Under the pieces are notes generated by a model. It was not told where the DNA came from, did not search any database, and saw only the letters and a list, made by a program, of their open reading frames with translations. A stretch of 64,000 nucleotides of DNA from Marinovum sp034669705 (GTDB lineage: Bacteria > Pseudomonadota > Alphaproteobacteria > Rhodobacterales > Rhodobacteraceae), in NCBI RefSeq assembly GCF_034669705.1, contig NZ_JAXMOR010000004.1, positions 1-64,000 on the forward strand, in the 5' to 3' direction. Positions 16,765 through 25,368 of this stretch are shown here, piece after piece. A program made the position numbers and the translations under genes. Numbering within the stretch: the stretch's first letter is position 1; each line of letters starts with the position of its first letter.

Positions 16765-17865
16765 TCAATAAAGCGTTTCAAGCTGGCTCTTGTCGAAACC
16801 GCGCCCCGCTTCGGGTCGGCCCTTGCGCAAAAGGTGCGGCCAATCGGGATCGGCCAAAACCGCGCGCCCGACAGCCAGCAAATCAATCTCGCCCCGTGCG
16901 AGCGGCCCCTCAATGGCCTCGACCGAGGCCGCGGCCGAGGACTTGATCCCTGCCTGCTCCAACCCGACCCCGCCGACCGAGATGGTCGGCAACCCGGTCA
17001 GCTCGGTGACCCAGCCCGCCATGGTGCGCGCGGGGTCCGCTTCGGGAAACCCGGGTTCCCAGAACCGGCGCGTCGAGCAATGCAGAATCGACAGGCCCGC
17101 ATCTGCGATCGGGCGCAGGATCTCACCTAGCACCGCCGGCGTCTCGGCCAGGCGCACGCGGTAGTCCTGCTGTTTCCATTGCGACCAGCGCAGCGAGACG
17201 GGGAAGTCCGGCCCCACCTCGGCCCGCACCGCGGCGATCACCGCGCAGGCGAAGCGGGTGCGCGCCACGTGGTCGCCGCCCCATCGGTCGCGACGTCGAT
17301 TGGTCCGCTCCCAGAGAAACTCGTCGATCAGGTAGCCATGCGCGCCATGCAGTTCGACCCCGTCGAAGCCCAGCCGCTTCGCATCCCCGGCGGCCCGAGC
17401 ATAGGCGGTGATGACGTCCTCGATGTCACGCTCGCTCATCGCGCGCGTCGGCACCTCGCCGCGGATCGTCGGGTTTGTGTTTTCGGACGGGCCGAAGCCC
17501 GGCACCGCGGGATCAGGCCCCATGCCCGGCTGGCGGAAACTTCCGACATGCCAGAGCTGCGGCATCATCTTGCCGCCCGCCGCGTGCACCGCGTCGATCA
17601 CCTTTTTCCAGCCCTCCAGCGCCGCCCCGTGAAACCGCGGCACCGCCTCGTAGCATTCCGCCGAAGGGTGATCGATATAGGTGGCCTCCGACAGGATCAG
17701 CCCGATGCCACCTTCGACCCGGCGCCGGTAGTATTCCACCACACCGTCACGCGGAATGCCGTCGGGGCAGAAATACCGGCTCATTGGCGCCATCACCAGG
17801 CGGTTGGGCAGCGAGAGGCCCGCCACCTCGACGGGGCCGAACAGCGGCGAGAGATCAACGGACAC
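16765..17865 (-). CDS. old yellow enzyme family NADH:flavin oxidoreductase
   Basis: This 366-residue FMN-dependent TIM-barrel protein shows LPNRLVMAPMSRYF near the N-terminus, PQLWHVGSF, the substrate/FMN motif GVELHGAHGYLIDEFL (about 176-191), ERTNRRRDRWGG and a phosphate-binding LLAVGRAVLADPDWP near the C-terminus. Family members reduce activated C=C bonds, including enones of 3-ketosteroids. It lacks the extra C-terminal FAD/NAD domain of BaiCD/2,4-dienoyl-CoA-reductase types. The GTG at 17865 overlaps the upstream NTF2-like gene by 11 nt with GGAG before it. Its place at the edge of a steroid island suggests reduction of a steroid enone; this is inference. Confidence 0.9.
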   Translation of the reverse strand: MSVDLSPLFGPVEVAGLSLPNRLVMAPMSRYFCPDGIPRDGVVEYYRRRVEGGIGLILSEATYIDHPSAECYEAVPRFHGAALEGWKKVIDAVHAAGGKMMPQLWHVGSFRQPGMGPDPAVPGFGPSENTNPTIRGEVPTRAMSERDIEDVITAYARAAGDAKRLGFDGVELHGAHGYLIDEFLWERTNRRRDRWGGDHVARTRFACAVIAAVRAEVGPDFPVSLRWSQWKQQDYRVRLAETPAVLGEILRPIADAGLSILHCSTRRFWEPGFPEADPARTMAGWVTELTGLPTISVGGVGLEQAGIKSSAAASVEAIEGPLARGEIDLLAVGRAVLADPDWPHLLRKGRPEAGRGFDKSQLETLY

Positions 17866-18505
17866 GGATATGCTCCACTTCAATTCCTTTGCGCATGGTT
17901 TCAATGAACCGCTCCAGCGGTGCCGGCTCGGCCACCGCGACAGGCGCGTCGACACCCGCGTGGAGGCCCGACCAGAAGGCTGCCCAAGAGGGAAACAGCG
18001 CGTGGTAATTGCCGGAATAGGGTTCGCGCCCTGGCCAGCGCATCTTGCGCTCCCCCACCGGCGGCTTGCCCAGGTCGGAAGCGTACCAGTAGAGCGGCTG
18101 GCGGCTGCGGAAGAACCAGCGTCCGCCGATCCGCTCATAGCGGTCATGGTACATCATCTGCATGATCACCCAGTCCGCGCCGGTCTCATGTTCATTCTTG
18201 GAATAGACGATGCCGACGGCAGTGTCAGGGTCGAGAAACTCGATCACCTGCGAGCCGACGTGATGCGAGGTGCCGTCGAACTGCTGGCTCAGGGTCTCGG
18301 TGAACCAGGCCTTGAGCGCGGCACGCCCTGTCCGGCCCTTGCCGGCGCGCACGTCCTCGGGGAACAGCCCCACCAGCGCGTCCATGTCGCGCATGTCGAG
18401 CGCCAGCGCGTATTTCGACGGCAGTTGGCGGATTTCCTCGCGCGATTCGATGCGGTCGAGCCGGGCGAGGATCTCCTCCTGCCGGGCGTTCATGGGATCA
18501 GTCAT
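17855..18505 (-). CDS. NTF2-fold (SnoaL-like) protein, putative dehydratase/isomerase
   Basis: The 216-residue protein has the cone-shaped NTF2 fold signature: an N-terminal helix pair with LPSKYALALDMRDMDAL (a Y-x4-D pair at about 32-37), then TSHHVGSQVIEF and YERIGGRWFFRSRQP. The same Y-x4-D spacing occurs in bile-acid 7-alpha-dehydratase and scytalone-dehydratase relatives, where Tyr and Asp act with a His. It also has a C-terminal extension of about 60 residues. It overlaps both neighbours (8 and 11 nt), so it is tightly coupled to the second NTF2-like protein and the old yellow enzyme. The reaction is unproven. Confidence 0.78.
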   Translation of the reverse strand: MTDPMNARQEEILARLDRIESREEIRQLPSKYALALDMRDMDALVGLFPEDVRAGKGRTGRAALKAWFTETLSQQFDGTSHHVGSQVIEFLDPDTAVGIVYSKNEHETGADWVIMQMMYHDRYERIGGRWFFRSRQPLYWYASDLGKPPVGERKMRWPGREPYSGNYHALFPSWAAFWSGLHAGVDAPVAVAEPAPLERFIETMRKGIEVEHIRVR

Positions 18506-18989
18506 CAGTCATTTCCTTCGGTTGCGCCCAGTCGAGCAGCGCCCGCGCGGCGCGCGCGCCATCGAGCAAGTCCGCGCGGCGCGATGTGGCGGTCCAGCCC
18601 GCCGCGCCCTTTTCAAACACCCAGCGATTGGCACTGAGGCGGCCGATCCGCCAGCCGTCGCCTTTGTGCAAAACCACCATGGAATAGCCGAAGGCACGTG
18701 CCCGCCTGCCGTCCACGGTGATCTTGTGCGGTGACAGCACATGGCCACACCCCCGCGACACGTAGGCCTGATGCGCGTCGAACCCAGTGAGCGCGGCGAT
18801 TTCGCCCCGGCCGTCAAGGCACCAGTTCGCTCCGATCTCGTAGCGCCCACCTTCGGCCCAGGTCGCCGCCGCTGCATCGCCGTTGCAAGCGTCGACCGCC
18901 GGGCCGTAGCCCGCGATCAGATCGGCGATCTGCTGGCGATCTTCCAGCGCGGTGATCCGCGCTGCGAGGCTGTCGAGCGATTCCGGCAC
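18498..18989 (-). CDS. NTF2-fold (SnoaL-like) protein
   Basis: This 163-residue NTF2-like protein carries LIAGYGPAVDACNGD (Y-x4-D at about 33-38), HVLSPHKITVDG and a WRIGRLSANRWVFEKG strand. I place the start at the GTG at 18989 because AGGAG lies 8 nt upstream; another GTG at 19025 would add 12 unconserved residues. It is the first gene of a minus-strand trio ending with the old yellow enzyme and is divergent from the fused acyl-CoA dehydrogenase gene. A dehydratase or ketosteroid-isomerase-like role on a ring hydroxyl is plausible but not shown. Confidence 0.78.
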   Translation of the reverse strand: MPESLDSLAARITALEDRQQIADLIAGYGPAVDACNGDAAAATWAEGGRYEIGANWCLDGRGEIAALTGFDAHQAYVSRGCGHVLSPHKITVDGRRARAFGYSMVVLHKGDGWRIGRLSANRWVFEKGAAGWTATSRRADLLDGARAARALLDWAQPKEMTDD

Positions 18990-19061
18990 GCGCGGGCTCC
19001 TGTGTTGCGGGCGGAGTCCTTCCACCCAGTATCACCTCGCATGGGCGGCCGGCTTCCGGCA

Positions 19062-19078
19062 TCCTCAGTTCGGACGAT
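19062..19078 (+). promoter_or_regulatory. TMGTCC-N4-RGACGAT operator, site 2 (half-site)
   Basis: The proximal half GGACGATG is perfect; the distal half is poor (TCCTCA). It lies 66 bp before the fused dehydrogenase ATG and 73 bp before the divergent NTF2-like start, the usual spacing for this element. Confidence 0.5.
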
Positions 19079-19143
19079 GTTCGGCCGCCGGCGCGATGGC
19101 ACCACGGGCCGGACAGGGCACAGTGGAGAGGGATGAAAGTGAC

Positions 19144-21408
19144 ATGACCGGCGGCATGAACGACGAAATCCAAATGATCCGCGATGCCCTGGTGCGCTAT
19201 CTCGAGGCCGCGGGCGGGCTGACGCCGGCGCGCCGGGCGCATGACGGGACCTACGATCCCCAGTTCGGCCGCGCTCTGCTGGCTGAGCTTCAACTCGGCG
19301 GTCTCAATTTGCCGGAGCGCGCCGGCGGGTTGGACCTCGGCCTGTCGTCGCTGCTGCCCGTGGCGCGCGAGCTGGGTCGGGTGCTGACCCCGGCGCCACT
19401 GGTCTCGACATTGGGCGTCGCCGCGCCGCTGCTGGCGGCCGTCGGTACCCCCGGCGATGCGCTGCTGAGCCGGATCGCCGACGGCGAGATCACCGCCTGC
19501 CTCGCCAATTGGCAGCCCGAGACCGCGCAGGCCCGCCGCTCGGGCGCGGGCTTCTCCCTCACCGCGGACTGCGGACCCGTGCCCGATGCGGCGGCTTGCG
19601 ACGTCCTGCTGGTGCTGGCCGAACAGGATGGCGAGATCGCGCTTTTTTCGGTCACGGCATCCGACGTTGCGGAACCCGTCGAGAGCTTCGACCCGACACA
19701 ACCCACGGCGCGAGTCACCCTGGCGGATGCCGCGCTGCCCGCCTCGGCCCGCCTCGACACGCTTGCGCCCGATGCACTTGCCGCGGCGCTGGCCCAGGCG
19801 CGCATCGCCCTCGCGGCCGAGGCGGCTGGTGCGGCGCGCGCGGCCTTCGAGATGACCCTTAACTACATCGGCGAACGGCAGCAATTCGGCCGCAGTATCG
19901 CTTCCTTCCAGGCCATCAAGCACCGTGCCGCGGAGATGTTCGTCCGGCTCAACGCGCTCGACGCGCTGATCGACGGCGCGGCCGTGGCTGCCGATGCGGG
20001 CGATCGCCTGGCACAGGGCGAGGCGCTGGCGGCCTGGTCGCAGGCACAGGCCGTGCAGCTCGACGTCGCTGCCGAGGCGATCCAGCTACACGGCGGCGTC
20101 GGCGCCACCTGGGAATACGACCCGCATCTTTTCTTCAAGCGCGCCCGGGCGCAGGCCGATCTTGGCGGGGCGATCGAGACCGGCTTCGAACGCCTCGGCG
20201 CGGCCCTGCTGGACGGCAGCCTCTCCGCCATCCCCGACCCCGCCGAGACACCCTTTCGCCGCGAGGTGCGCGACTGGCTGGCGTCGCACCTGACCGGCAG
20301 GTTCGAGCCGATCATCGACCGCGGCCATGCCGGCGACGGCGACAGCGAGGTCAACCTGCGCAAGGCCTGGGAGCGCGAGTTGGCCCAAGGCGGCTGGACC
20401 GGCCTCGGACTGCCGAAACAGGTCGGCGGACGCGGCCTGTCGGTGGCCGACCAGGTGGCCTTTCACGAGGAGTACGCCCGCGCCGGCGGCCCCGGCCGCA
20501 TGGGCCACATCGGCGAGGGGCTGGTGGCCCCGACCTTGCTCAGCCACGGCACCCCGGAGCAGCGAGACCGCTTTCTGCCCAGCATCCTCGGCGGCAAGAC
20601 CTTCTGGGCGCAGGGCTATTCCGAGCCCGGCGCCGGCTCGGATCTGGCGGCGGTGCGCACCCGTGCGCGAAAATGCCCCGAAACCGGCGATTGGCTGGTC
20701 AGCGGCCAGAAGACCTGGACCTCGCTGGCGCATGTCTCGGACTGGATCTTCGTGCTGGCCCGGGCCGAAGAGGGTTCGGTCGGACGCAGGGGTTTGATTT
20801 TCCTGCTGATACCGCTCGATCAGCCCGGCATCACCTTCCGTCCGATCAAGCAGATCAACGGCGGGGCGGAGTTCAACGAGGTGTTTTTCGACGACGCCCG
20901 TGCCCGGGCCGAGGATGCTCTCGGCGCGGTCGGTGACGGCTGGTCGGTGGCGATGGCGCTTCTGGGTCATGAGCGTGGGATCTCGACGCTCGGACAACAG
21001 ATGGGTTTTGCGCGTGAACTCGACACGGTGGTGCAAGAGGCCCGCAAACGCCCCGATGCCGCGCGGCTGACGGCGACGTTGGGACGGGCCTGGGCTGGGC
21101 TCCGGGCCATGCGCCACGGCGCGCTGCGGATGCTGTCGGCGCAGGCCAGGGGCCGCGTCGGGGCAGAGATCCTGGGCTACAAGCTCGAGTGGTCCGAATG
21201 GCACCAGGCGCTCGGCGATCTGGCCATGGAGGTGCTGGGAGCGGAGGCAGCGGCATGGTCCGACGACCCGCTGCGCCGCCGCTTGCAGCATCTCTACCTC
21301 TTCTCCCGCGCCGACACGATCTATGGCGGCACCTCGGAGATCCAGCTCAACATCATCGCTGAACAGGGCCTCGGCATGCCGCGCGAACCGCGGGGAACCG
21401 ACACATGA
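19144..21408 (+). CDS. fused double acyl-CoA dehydrogenase (FadE30-like C-terminal half)
   Basis: Two acyl-CoA dehydrogenase modules are joined in one 754-residue chain. Residues about 1-365 form a short beta-type module (ERQQFGRSIASFQAIKHRAAEM, IQLHGGVGATWEYD). Residues about 366-754 form a second complete module with WAQGYSEPGAGSDLA, KTWTSLAHVSDWI, ISTLGQQMGFARELD and DTIYGGTSEIQLNIIAE. This half closely resembles mycobacterial FadE30, which oxidises the HIP-CoA propionate side chain. Steroid-type dehydrogenases usually act as two-gene alpha2beta2 heteromers, so this looks like a genetic fusion of such a pair. The start is the ATG at 19144. It heads the plus-strand operon to 25.8 kb. Confidence 0.88.
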   Translation: MTGGMNDEIQMIRDALVRYLEAAGGLTPARRAHDGTYDPQFGRALLAELQLGGLNLPERAGGLDLGLSSLLPVARELGRVLTPAPLVSTLGVAAPLLAAVGTPGDALLSRIADGEITACLANWQPETAQARRSGAGFSLTADCGPVPDAAACDVLLVLAEQDGEIALFSVTASDVAEPVESFDPTQPTARVTLADAALPASARLDTLAPDALAAALAQARIALAAEAAGAARAAFEMTLNYIGERQQFGRSIASFQAIKHRAAEMFVRLNALDALIDGAAVAADAGDRLAQGEALAAWSQAQAVQLDVAAEAIQLHGGVGATWEYDPHLFFKRARAQADLGGAIETGFERLGAALLDGSLSAIPDPAETPFRREVRDWLASHLTGRFEPIIDRGHAGDGDSEVNLRKAWERELAQGGWTGLGLPKQVGGRGLSVADQVAFHEEYARAGGPGRMGHIGEGLVAPTLLSHGTPEQRDRFLPSILGGKTFWAQGYSEPGAGSDLAAVRTRARKCPETGDWLVSGQKTWTSLAHVSDWIFVLARAEEGSVGRRGLIFLLIPLDQPGITFRPIKQINGGAEFNEVFFDDARARAEDALGAVGDGWSVAMALLGHERGISTLGQQMGFARELDTVVQEARKRPDAARLTATLGRAWAGLRAMRHGALRMLSAQARGRVGAEILGYKLEWSEWHQALGDLAMEVLGAEAAAWSDDPLRRRLQHLYLFSRADTIYGGTSEIQLNIIAEQGLGMPREPRGTDT

Positions 21409-21845
21409 TCCGCCCCCACGACGCCGCGACCTTGGCCGACAGCGAGGCGCTGACCCGGCTCGTCACCGCCTATTCCCGCGCCATTGATCGGCGCGATTTC
21501 GACCTGCTCGCCGCGCTCTACCTGCCCGAGGCCTCCGACACCCACGGGCACGCCTTCTCGGGCGGCGTCGCCGATTACCTGGCCTATTTGCGCAAGGCGC
21601 TCTCGGCCTATGAGGCCACGACGCATTATGTGCTGCAGACGCACTTCGAGATCGACGGCGACGCTGCCGAGGGCGAGGTGCACAAACTGAATTATCACCG
21701 CACCCATGGCCCGGATGCGGTACACGTCGTCACCGGCTCGCGCAGCCTCGACCGCTACGCCAGGCGCGACGGCGCATGGTATTTCCGCGCGCGCCACGTA
21801 GTCAATGACTGGATCGACCGGCGGCCCGCGGAGGAGGCCCATTAG
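21405..21845 (+). CDS. NTF2-fold (SnoaL-like) protein
   Basis: The 146-residue protein has LVTAYSRAIDRRDFDLLAALY (Y-x4-D at about 23-28), a His-containing TTHYVLQTHFEIDGD strand and DGAWYFRARHVVNDWIDR, matching the SnoaL_4/NTF2-like layout. It starts in a 4-nt ATGA overlap with the fused dehydrogenase gene, so it is surely co-expressed. It is the third NTF2-like protein of the island with the same Tyr-Asp spacing. A hydration, dehydration or double-bond-shift step on a steroid intermediate is a reasonable guess. About 115 bp of apparently empty sequence follows. Confidence 0.78.
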   Translation: MIRPHDAATLADSEALTRLVTAYSRAIDRRDFDLLAALYLPEASDTHGHAFSGGVADYLAYLRKALSAYEATTHYVLQTHFEIDGDAAEGEVHKLNYHRTHGPDAVHVVTGSRSLDRYARRDGAWYFRARHVVNDWIDRRPAEEAH

Positions 21846-21961
21846 GCCGATCCCGCCGCCACCGCCGAGCGCGGACAGGCTGGGCCGGAGGATGCCAGTT
21901 TCCGCCTGCTGCCACGGCTTGCGCAGGCACTTCACGGACACAGGAAACATCGGGGAAAGAC

Positions 21962-22717
21962 ATGAAGGACTTCGAACGCAAAACCGTCGCGATCACCGGC
22001 GCCGCGCATGGCATCGGTCGCGCCATCGCGCTGGGCTTTTCCGCCCAGGGGGCCGACCTGGCGCTCTTCGATCTCGACGGCGCGGCTTTGGAACAGACCG
22101 CCGAAGACGCCCGCGCGCAGGGCGCACAGGTCTTCACCCGCCAGGGGGATTTCTGCGATCTGGACACCATCACAGGCAGTTTCGCCGCCGCCAAAGAGGC
22201 GCTCGGCACCCCCGACGTGCTGGTCAACAACCTCGGCCAGACCGCCCGCGAAAAGACCACGCCGTTTTCCGAGGCGCCACATGACGTGCTCGATTTCGTG
22301 CTCGACATCTCGCTGCGCGCTGCGGTTCATTGCACCCGCGAGGTGCTGCCGGGAATGAAAGAACGCGGCTCGGGGCGGATCGTCTCGATCTCGTCCGACA
22401 GTGCCTACAACGGCGACCTGGGATGCGTCGATTATGCCGCCGCCAAGTCCGGCGTACTGGGCTTCACCCGTGGCCTGGCGCGTGAGATCGGGCCACTGGG
22501 CATGACCGCCAATGCCGTCTGCCCCGGCCCCACCAACACCCGCGCCATGCAGCGCATCCCCCGCGACAGTTTCGAGCGCGCCCGCGACGCAGTGCCGATG
22601 AAGCAGATATGCGAGCCCGAGGACATCGCCAACGCCGTGCTCTTCCTCGCCTCTGACAAGGCGCGTTTTATCACCGGGCAGACGCTGCCCGTGAACGGCG
22701 GCCGGGTGTTCAATTGA
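21962..22717 (+). CDS. SDR-family oxidoreductase (FabG/hydroxyacyl-CoA or hydroxysteroid dehydrogenase type)
   Basis: This 251-residue classical SDR has ITGAAHGIGRAIAL (about 11-24), VNNLGQT, ISSDSAYNGD with the catalytic Ser, YAAAKSGVLGF (Tyr/Lys) and GQTLPVNGGRVFN at the C-terminus. GGGGAAAG precedes the ATG. It lies between an NTF2-like gene and ipdC in the ring-degradation operon, so oxidation of a ring or side-chain hydroxyl is likely. Several SDRs of this island are alike, and the substrate cannot be assigned by sequence alone. Confidence 0.88.
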   Translation: MKDFERKTVAITGAAHGIGRAIALGFSAQGADLALFDLDGAALEQTAEDARAQGAQVFTRQGDFCDLDTITGSFAAAKEALGTPDVLVNNLGQTAREKTTPFSEAPHDVLDFVLDISLRAAVHCTREVLPGMKERGSGRIVSISSDSAYNGDLGCVDYAAAKSGVLGFTRGLAREIGPLGMTANAVCPGPTNTRAMQRIPRDSFERARDAVPMKQICEPEDIANAVLFLASDKARFITGQTLPVNGGRVFN

Positions 22718-22728
22718 CCGCCGCCGCG

Positions 22729-23808
22729 ATGAAGACCCCCCTGACCGCGCTGCTGGGCTGCGCCGCGCCGGTGGTGCAGACCGCGATGGGCTGGGTGGCC
22801 GAGCCGCCTCTGGTGGCGGCCACGACGCGCGCCGGGGGCTTCGGCTTCCTCGCCGGCGCGTCGATCCCGCCGGGCGAGGTCGAGGCGAAAATCCGCGCGG
22901 TCGAAGAGGCCTGCGACGGGCTTTTCGGCGTCAACTTCCACATGTTCCAGCCCAATGCCGACGAGATCATCGGTGCGATCCTCGCCCATGCCGGGCGCAT
23001 CCGCGCCGTCAGCTACGGTCGCGGGCCGGACGCCGCCACCATCGCGCGCTTCAAGGCGGCGGGCATCCTCTGCATGCCCACGGTTGGCGCGGTGAAACAC
23101 GCGGTCAAGGCGGTCGAACTGGGCGCCGACATCATCACCGTGCAGGGCGGCGAAGGCGGCGGACACACCGGATCGGTGCCGACCTCGCTGCTTCTGCCGC
23201 AGGTGCTTGATGCCGTCGACGTGCCGGTGGTCGCGGCCGGCGGTTTTCACGACGGGCGCGGTCTTGCCGCCGCGCTGGCCTGGGGGGCCACTGGCATCGC
23301 CATGGGCACGCGGTTCCTGCTGACCACCGAAAGCCCGGTGGCGCGCGACACGCTCGAGGTCTATTTGCGCACCGGCAACCCGCAGGACATCCGGATCACC
23401 CGCGCCGTCGACGGTCTGCCGCAACGTTTCATCGACAATGCCGAGGTGCAGCGGCTGGAGCTGATGAGCGCCCCCGCCCGCCTCGCCGCCAGCCTGCGTC
23501 ACGGGCTGGCCTACGGGCGGCAGAGCGACATGTCTCTGGGCCAGATGGCAAGGCTTCTCTGGCGCTCGGCCCGGTCCGACGACGGGTCTTTCGCCGCCAC
23601 CGTCATGGCACCCAACCTGCCGAGGCTTGTGCAGCGCGGGCTCCTGCGCGGTGACACAAAGGCCGGGCTGCTGCCGTCGGGCCAGGTCGCGGCGCTGATC
23701 GACGAACTGCAAAGCTGCGAAGACCTGATTTCCGGCATCGTGACCGAGGCCCGGGCCCGGATCGACGCCCTGTCCCATCTGACCACAGCGGAGGCCCCAA
23801 ATGGCTGA
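22729..23808 (+). CDS. ipdC: nitronate-monooxygenase-family flavoprotein, IpdC-like
   Basis: The 359-residue FMN TIM barrel has APVVQTAMGWVAEPPLVAAT (start), GVNFHMFQPNADEI, the flavin phosphate loop VQGGEGGGHTG (about 138-148) and AAGGFHDGRGLAAALAWGA. In mycobacteria the same family member IpdC (Rv3553) is required for steroid C-ring opening, working before IpdAB. The neighbours here are echA20, ipdF and ipdAB homologues, so IpdC is a better name than nitronate monooxygenase. The ATG at 22729 is preferred; an in-frame TTG at 22714 overlaps the SDR stop. The stop overlaps echA20 by 8 nt. Confidence 0.87.
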   Translation: MKTPLTALLGCAAPVVQTAMGWVAEPPLVAATTRAGGFGFLAGASIPPGEVEAKIRAVEEACDGLFGVNFHMFQPNADEIIGAILAHAGRIRAVSYGRGPDAATIARFKAAGILCMPTVGAVKHAVKAVELGADIITVQGGEGGGHTGSVPTSLLLPQVLDAVDVPVVAAGGFHDGRGLAAALAWGATGIAMGTRFLLTTESPVARDTLEVYLRTGNPQDIRITRAVDGLPQRFIDNAEVQRLELMSAPARLAASLRHGLAYGRQSDMSLGQMARLLWRSARSDDGSFAATVMAPNLPRLVQRGLLRGDTKAGLLPSGQVAALIDELQSCEDLISGIVTEARARIDALSHLTTAEAPNG

Positions 23809-24574
23809 CCCGATCCGCCTGACCATCGACGCCCATATCGCCGAGATCGTCATCGACAACCCGCCCGTCAACGCGCTCGACAGCGCCGGCTGGTTCCAAC
23901 TGGCCCGCACCATCGAGGCCGCCCATGCCGACCCGGAGACCCGCGTCGTGGTGATCCGCGCCGAGGGGCGCGGCTTCTGCGCCGGGGTCGACATCAAGGA
24001 ATTGCAGGCCCACCCCGAGCGCATCATCGACGTCAACCGCGGCAACTGGGAGAGCTTCCGCGCGGTTCACCTCGGCCGCGCGCCAGTCATCGTCGCCGCC
24101 CATGGCTTCGTGCTGGGCGGCGGCATCGGGCTGTGCGGCTCGGCCGACATGGTGCTCTTGAGCGAGGATGCGACGCTGGGCGTGCCCGAAGTCGATCGCG
24201 GCGCCTTGGGCGCCGGCGCCCACCTGCAGCGCATGTTCCCGGTGCAGCTGGTGCGTCAGATGTATTTCACCGGCGAGCCGATCACCGCCGCCGAGGCCGC
24301 CCGTCACGGCGCCATTGCCGAGGTGCTGCCTAAGGGCGAGCTGCACGACGCCGCGATGCGGCTGGCTGATAAGATCGCCAGCAAGAGCCCGGTGATGATC
24401 GCGCTCGCGAAGGAATCGCTCAACGGCGTCGAGCTCACCGACCTTGAGCGCGACTACCGCTGGGAACAGGGGTTCACCGCGCAAGCCTATCTGACCGCCG
24501 AATCGCAAGCCACGCGCGACGCCTTTGTCGCCACCGGCAAGGCTGCGGACTTCTCGAAAAAGGACAAGACATGA
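23801..24574 (+). CDS. echA20: EchA20-like steroid D-ring hydrolase (crotonase family)
   Basis: This 257-residue crotonase-fold protein closely follows mycobacterial EchA20 (Rv3550): DNPPVNALDSAGWF (about 19-32), IRAEGRGFCAGVDIKELQ (oxyanion hole, about 50-67), DVNRGNWESFRAVH, GFVLGGGIGLCGSADMVL and EDATLGVPEVDRGALGAGAHL. EchA20 hydrolytically opens ring D of the 5-oxo-HIC-CoA type intermediate rather than hydrating an enoyl-CoA. It sits between ipdC and ipdF with overlaps on both sides (8 and 4 nt), giving the compact order ipdC-echA20-ipdF. The call rests on motif similarity and this synteny. Confidence 0.88.
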   Translation: MADPIRLTIDAHIAEIVIDNPPVNALDSAGWFQLARTIEAAHADPETRVVVIRAEGRGFCAGVDIKELQAHPERIIDVNRGNWESFRAVHLGRAPVIVAAHGFVLGGGIGLCGSADMVLLSEDATLGVPEVDRGALGAGAHLQRMFPVQLVRQMYFTGEPITAAEAARHGAIAEVLPKGELHDAAMRLADKIASKSPVMIALAKESLNGVELTDLERDYRWEQGFTAQAYLTAESQATRDAFVATGKAADFSKKDKT

Positions 24575-25359
24575 GCATCCAGGTTCCAGACTACGTGCCC
24601 GGCCACGGGCTGTTGAAAGACCGATCGGTGCTGATCACCGCCGCCGCCGGCAAGGGCATCGGATTTGCCACGGCGCGCCGCGCCGTCGAGGAAGGCGCGC
24701 GTACGGTGATGGTGTCCGACATCCACGAGGGACGGTTGGCGCAGGCGGTCGAGGAGCTGTCGGCGCTGGCCCCGGGTTGCGCGGTCCACGGCCAGCTCTG
24801 CAACGTCACGCAGGAGGACGAGGTGCAGGCACTGGTTTCGGCAGCCGAGGACAGGCTCGGCGGTGTCGACGTGCTGGTCAACAATGCTGGGCTGGGTGGG
24901 TTGAGACCGGTGGTCGAGATGGGTGACGAGGAATGGCAGCGTGTGCTTGACGTCACGCTCACCGGCACCATGCGGATGACCCGCGCGATGCTGCCGCACA
25001 TGAATACGCGCCGCGCTGGCGCCATCGTCAACAATGCCTCGGTGCTGGGCTGGCGGGCGCAGAAGGGACAGGCGCATTACTCCGCCGCCAAGGCCGGCGT
25101 CATGGCGCTGACCCGCTGTTCCGGGCTGGAAGCCGCCGAGCACGGCGTGCGGATCAATGCCGTCTCGCCCTCGATCGCGATGCATGAATTCCTCGCCCGT
25201 TCCGCCCCCGAGGACGCCCTGCGCGCGCTGGCCGAACGCGAGGCCTTCGGCCGCGCCGCCGAGGTCTGGGAGGTCGCCAACGTGATCGTGTTCCTCGCCT
25301 CCGACTATGCCTCCTACATGGTTGGCGAAGTCGTTTCCGTTTCCTCTCAACATGCCTGA
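24571..25359 (+). CDS. ipdF: IpdF-like 5-hydroxy-HIP-CoA dehydrogenase (SDR)
   Basis: The 262-residue SDR is strikingly like mycobacterial IpdF (Rv3559c): GHGLLKDRSVLITAAAGKGIG near the N-terminus, VNNAGLGGLRPVVEMGDEEW, VNNASVLGWRAQKGQAHYSAAK (catalytic Ser/Tyr/Lys at about 150-172), VSPSIAMHEFLA, EAFGRAAEVWEVANVI and YMVGEVVSVSSQ at the C-terminus. IpdF oxidises the 5-hydroxyl of HIP-CoA to the ketone during C/D-ring catabolism. The ATGA overlap with echA20 supports coupled translation. This is one of the most certain assignments in the island. Confidence 0.92.
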   Translation: MSIQVPDYVPGHGLLKDRSVLITAAAGKGIGFATARRAVEEGARTVMVSDIHEGRLAQAVEELSALAPGCAVHGQLCNVTQEDEVQALVSAAEDRLGGVDVLVNNAGLGGLRPVVEMGDEEWQRVLDVTLTGTMRMTRAMLPHMNTRRAGAIVNNASVLGWRAQKGQAHYSAAKAGVMALTRCSGLEAAEHGVRINAVSPSIAMHEFLARSAPEDALRALAEREAFGRAAEVWEVANVIVFLASDYASYMVGEVVSVSSQHA

Positions 25360-25368
25360 GGCCCGCCT

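Noticed and set aside
22729..23808. Naming this gene nitronate monooxygenase
   Set aside because: The fold is right, but the synteny with echA20, ipdF and ipdAB makes the steroid enzyme IpdC the better call.
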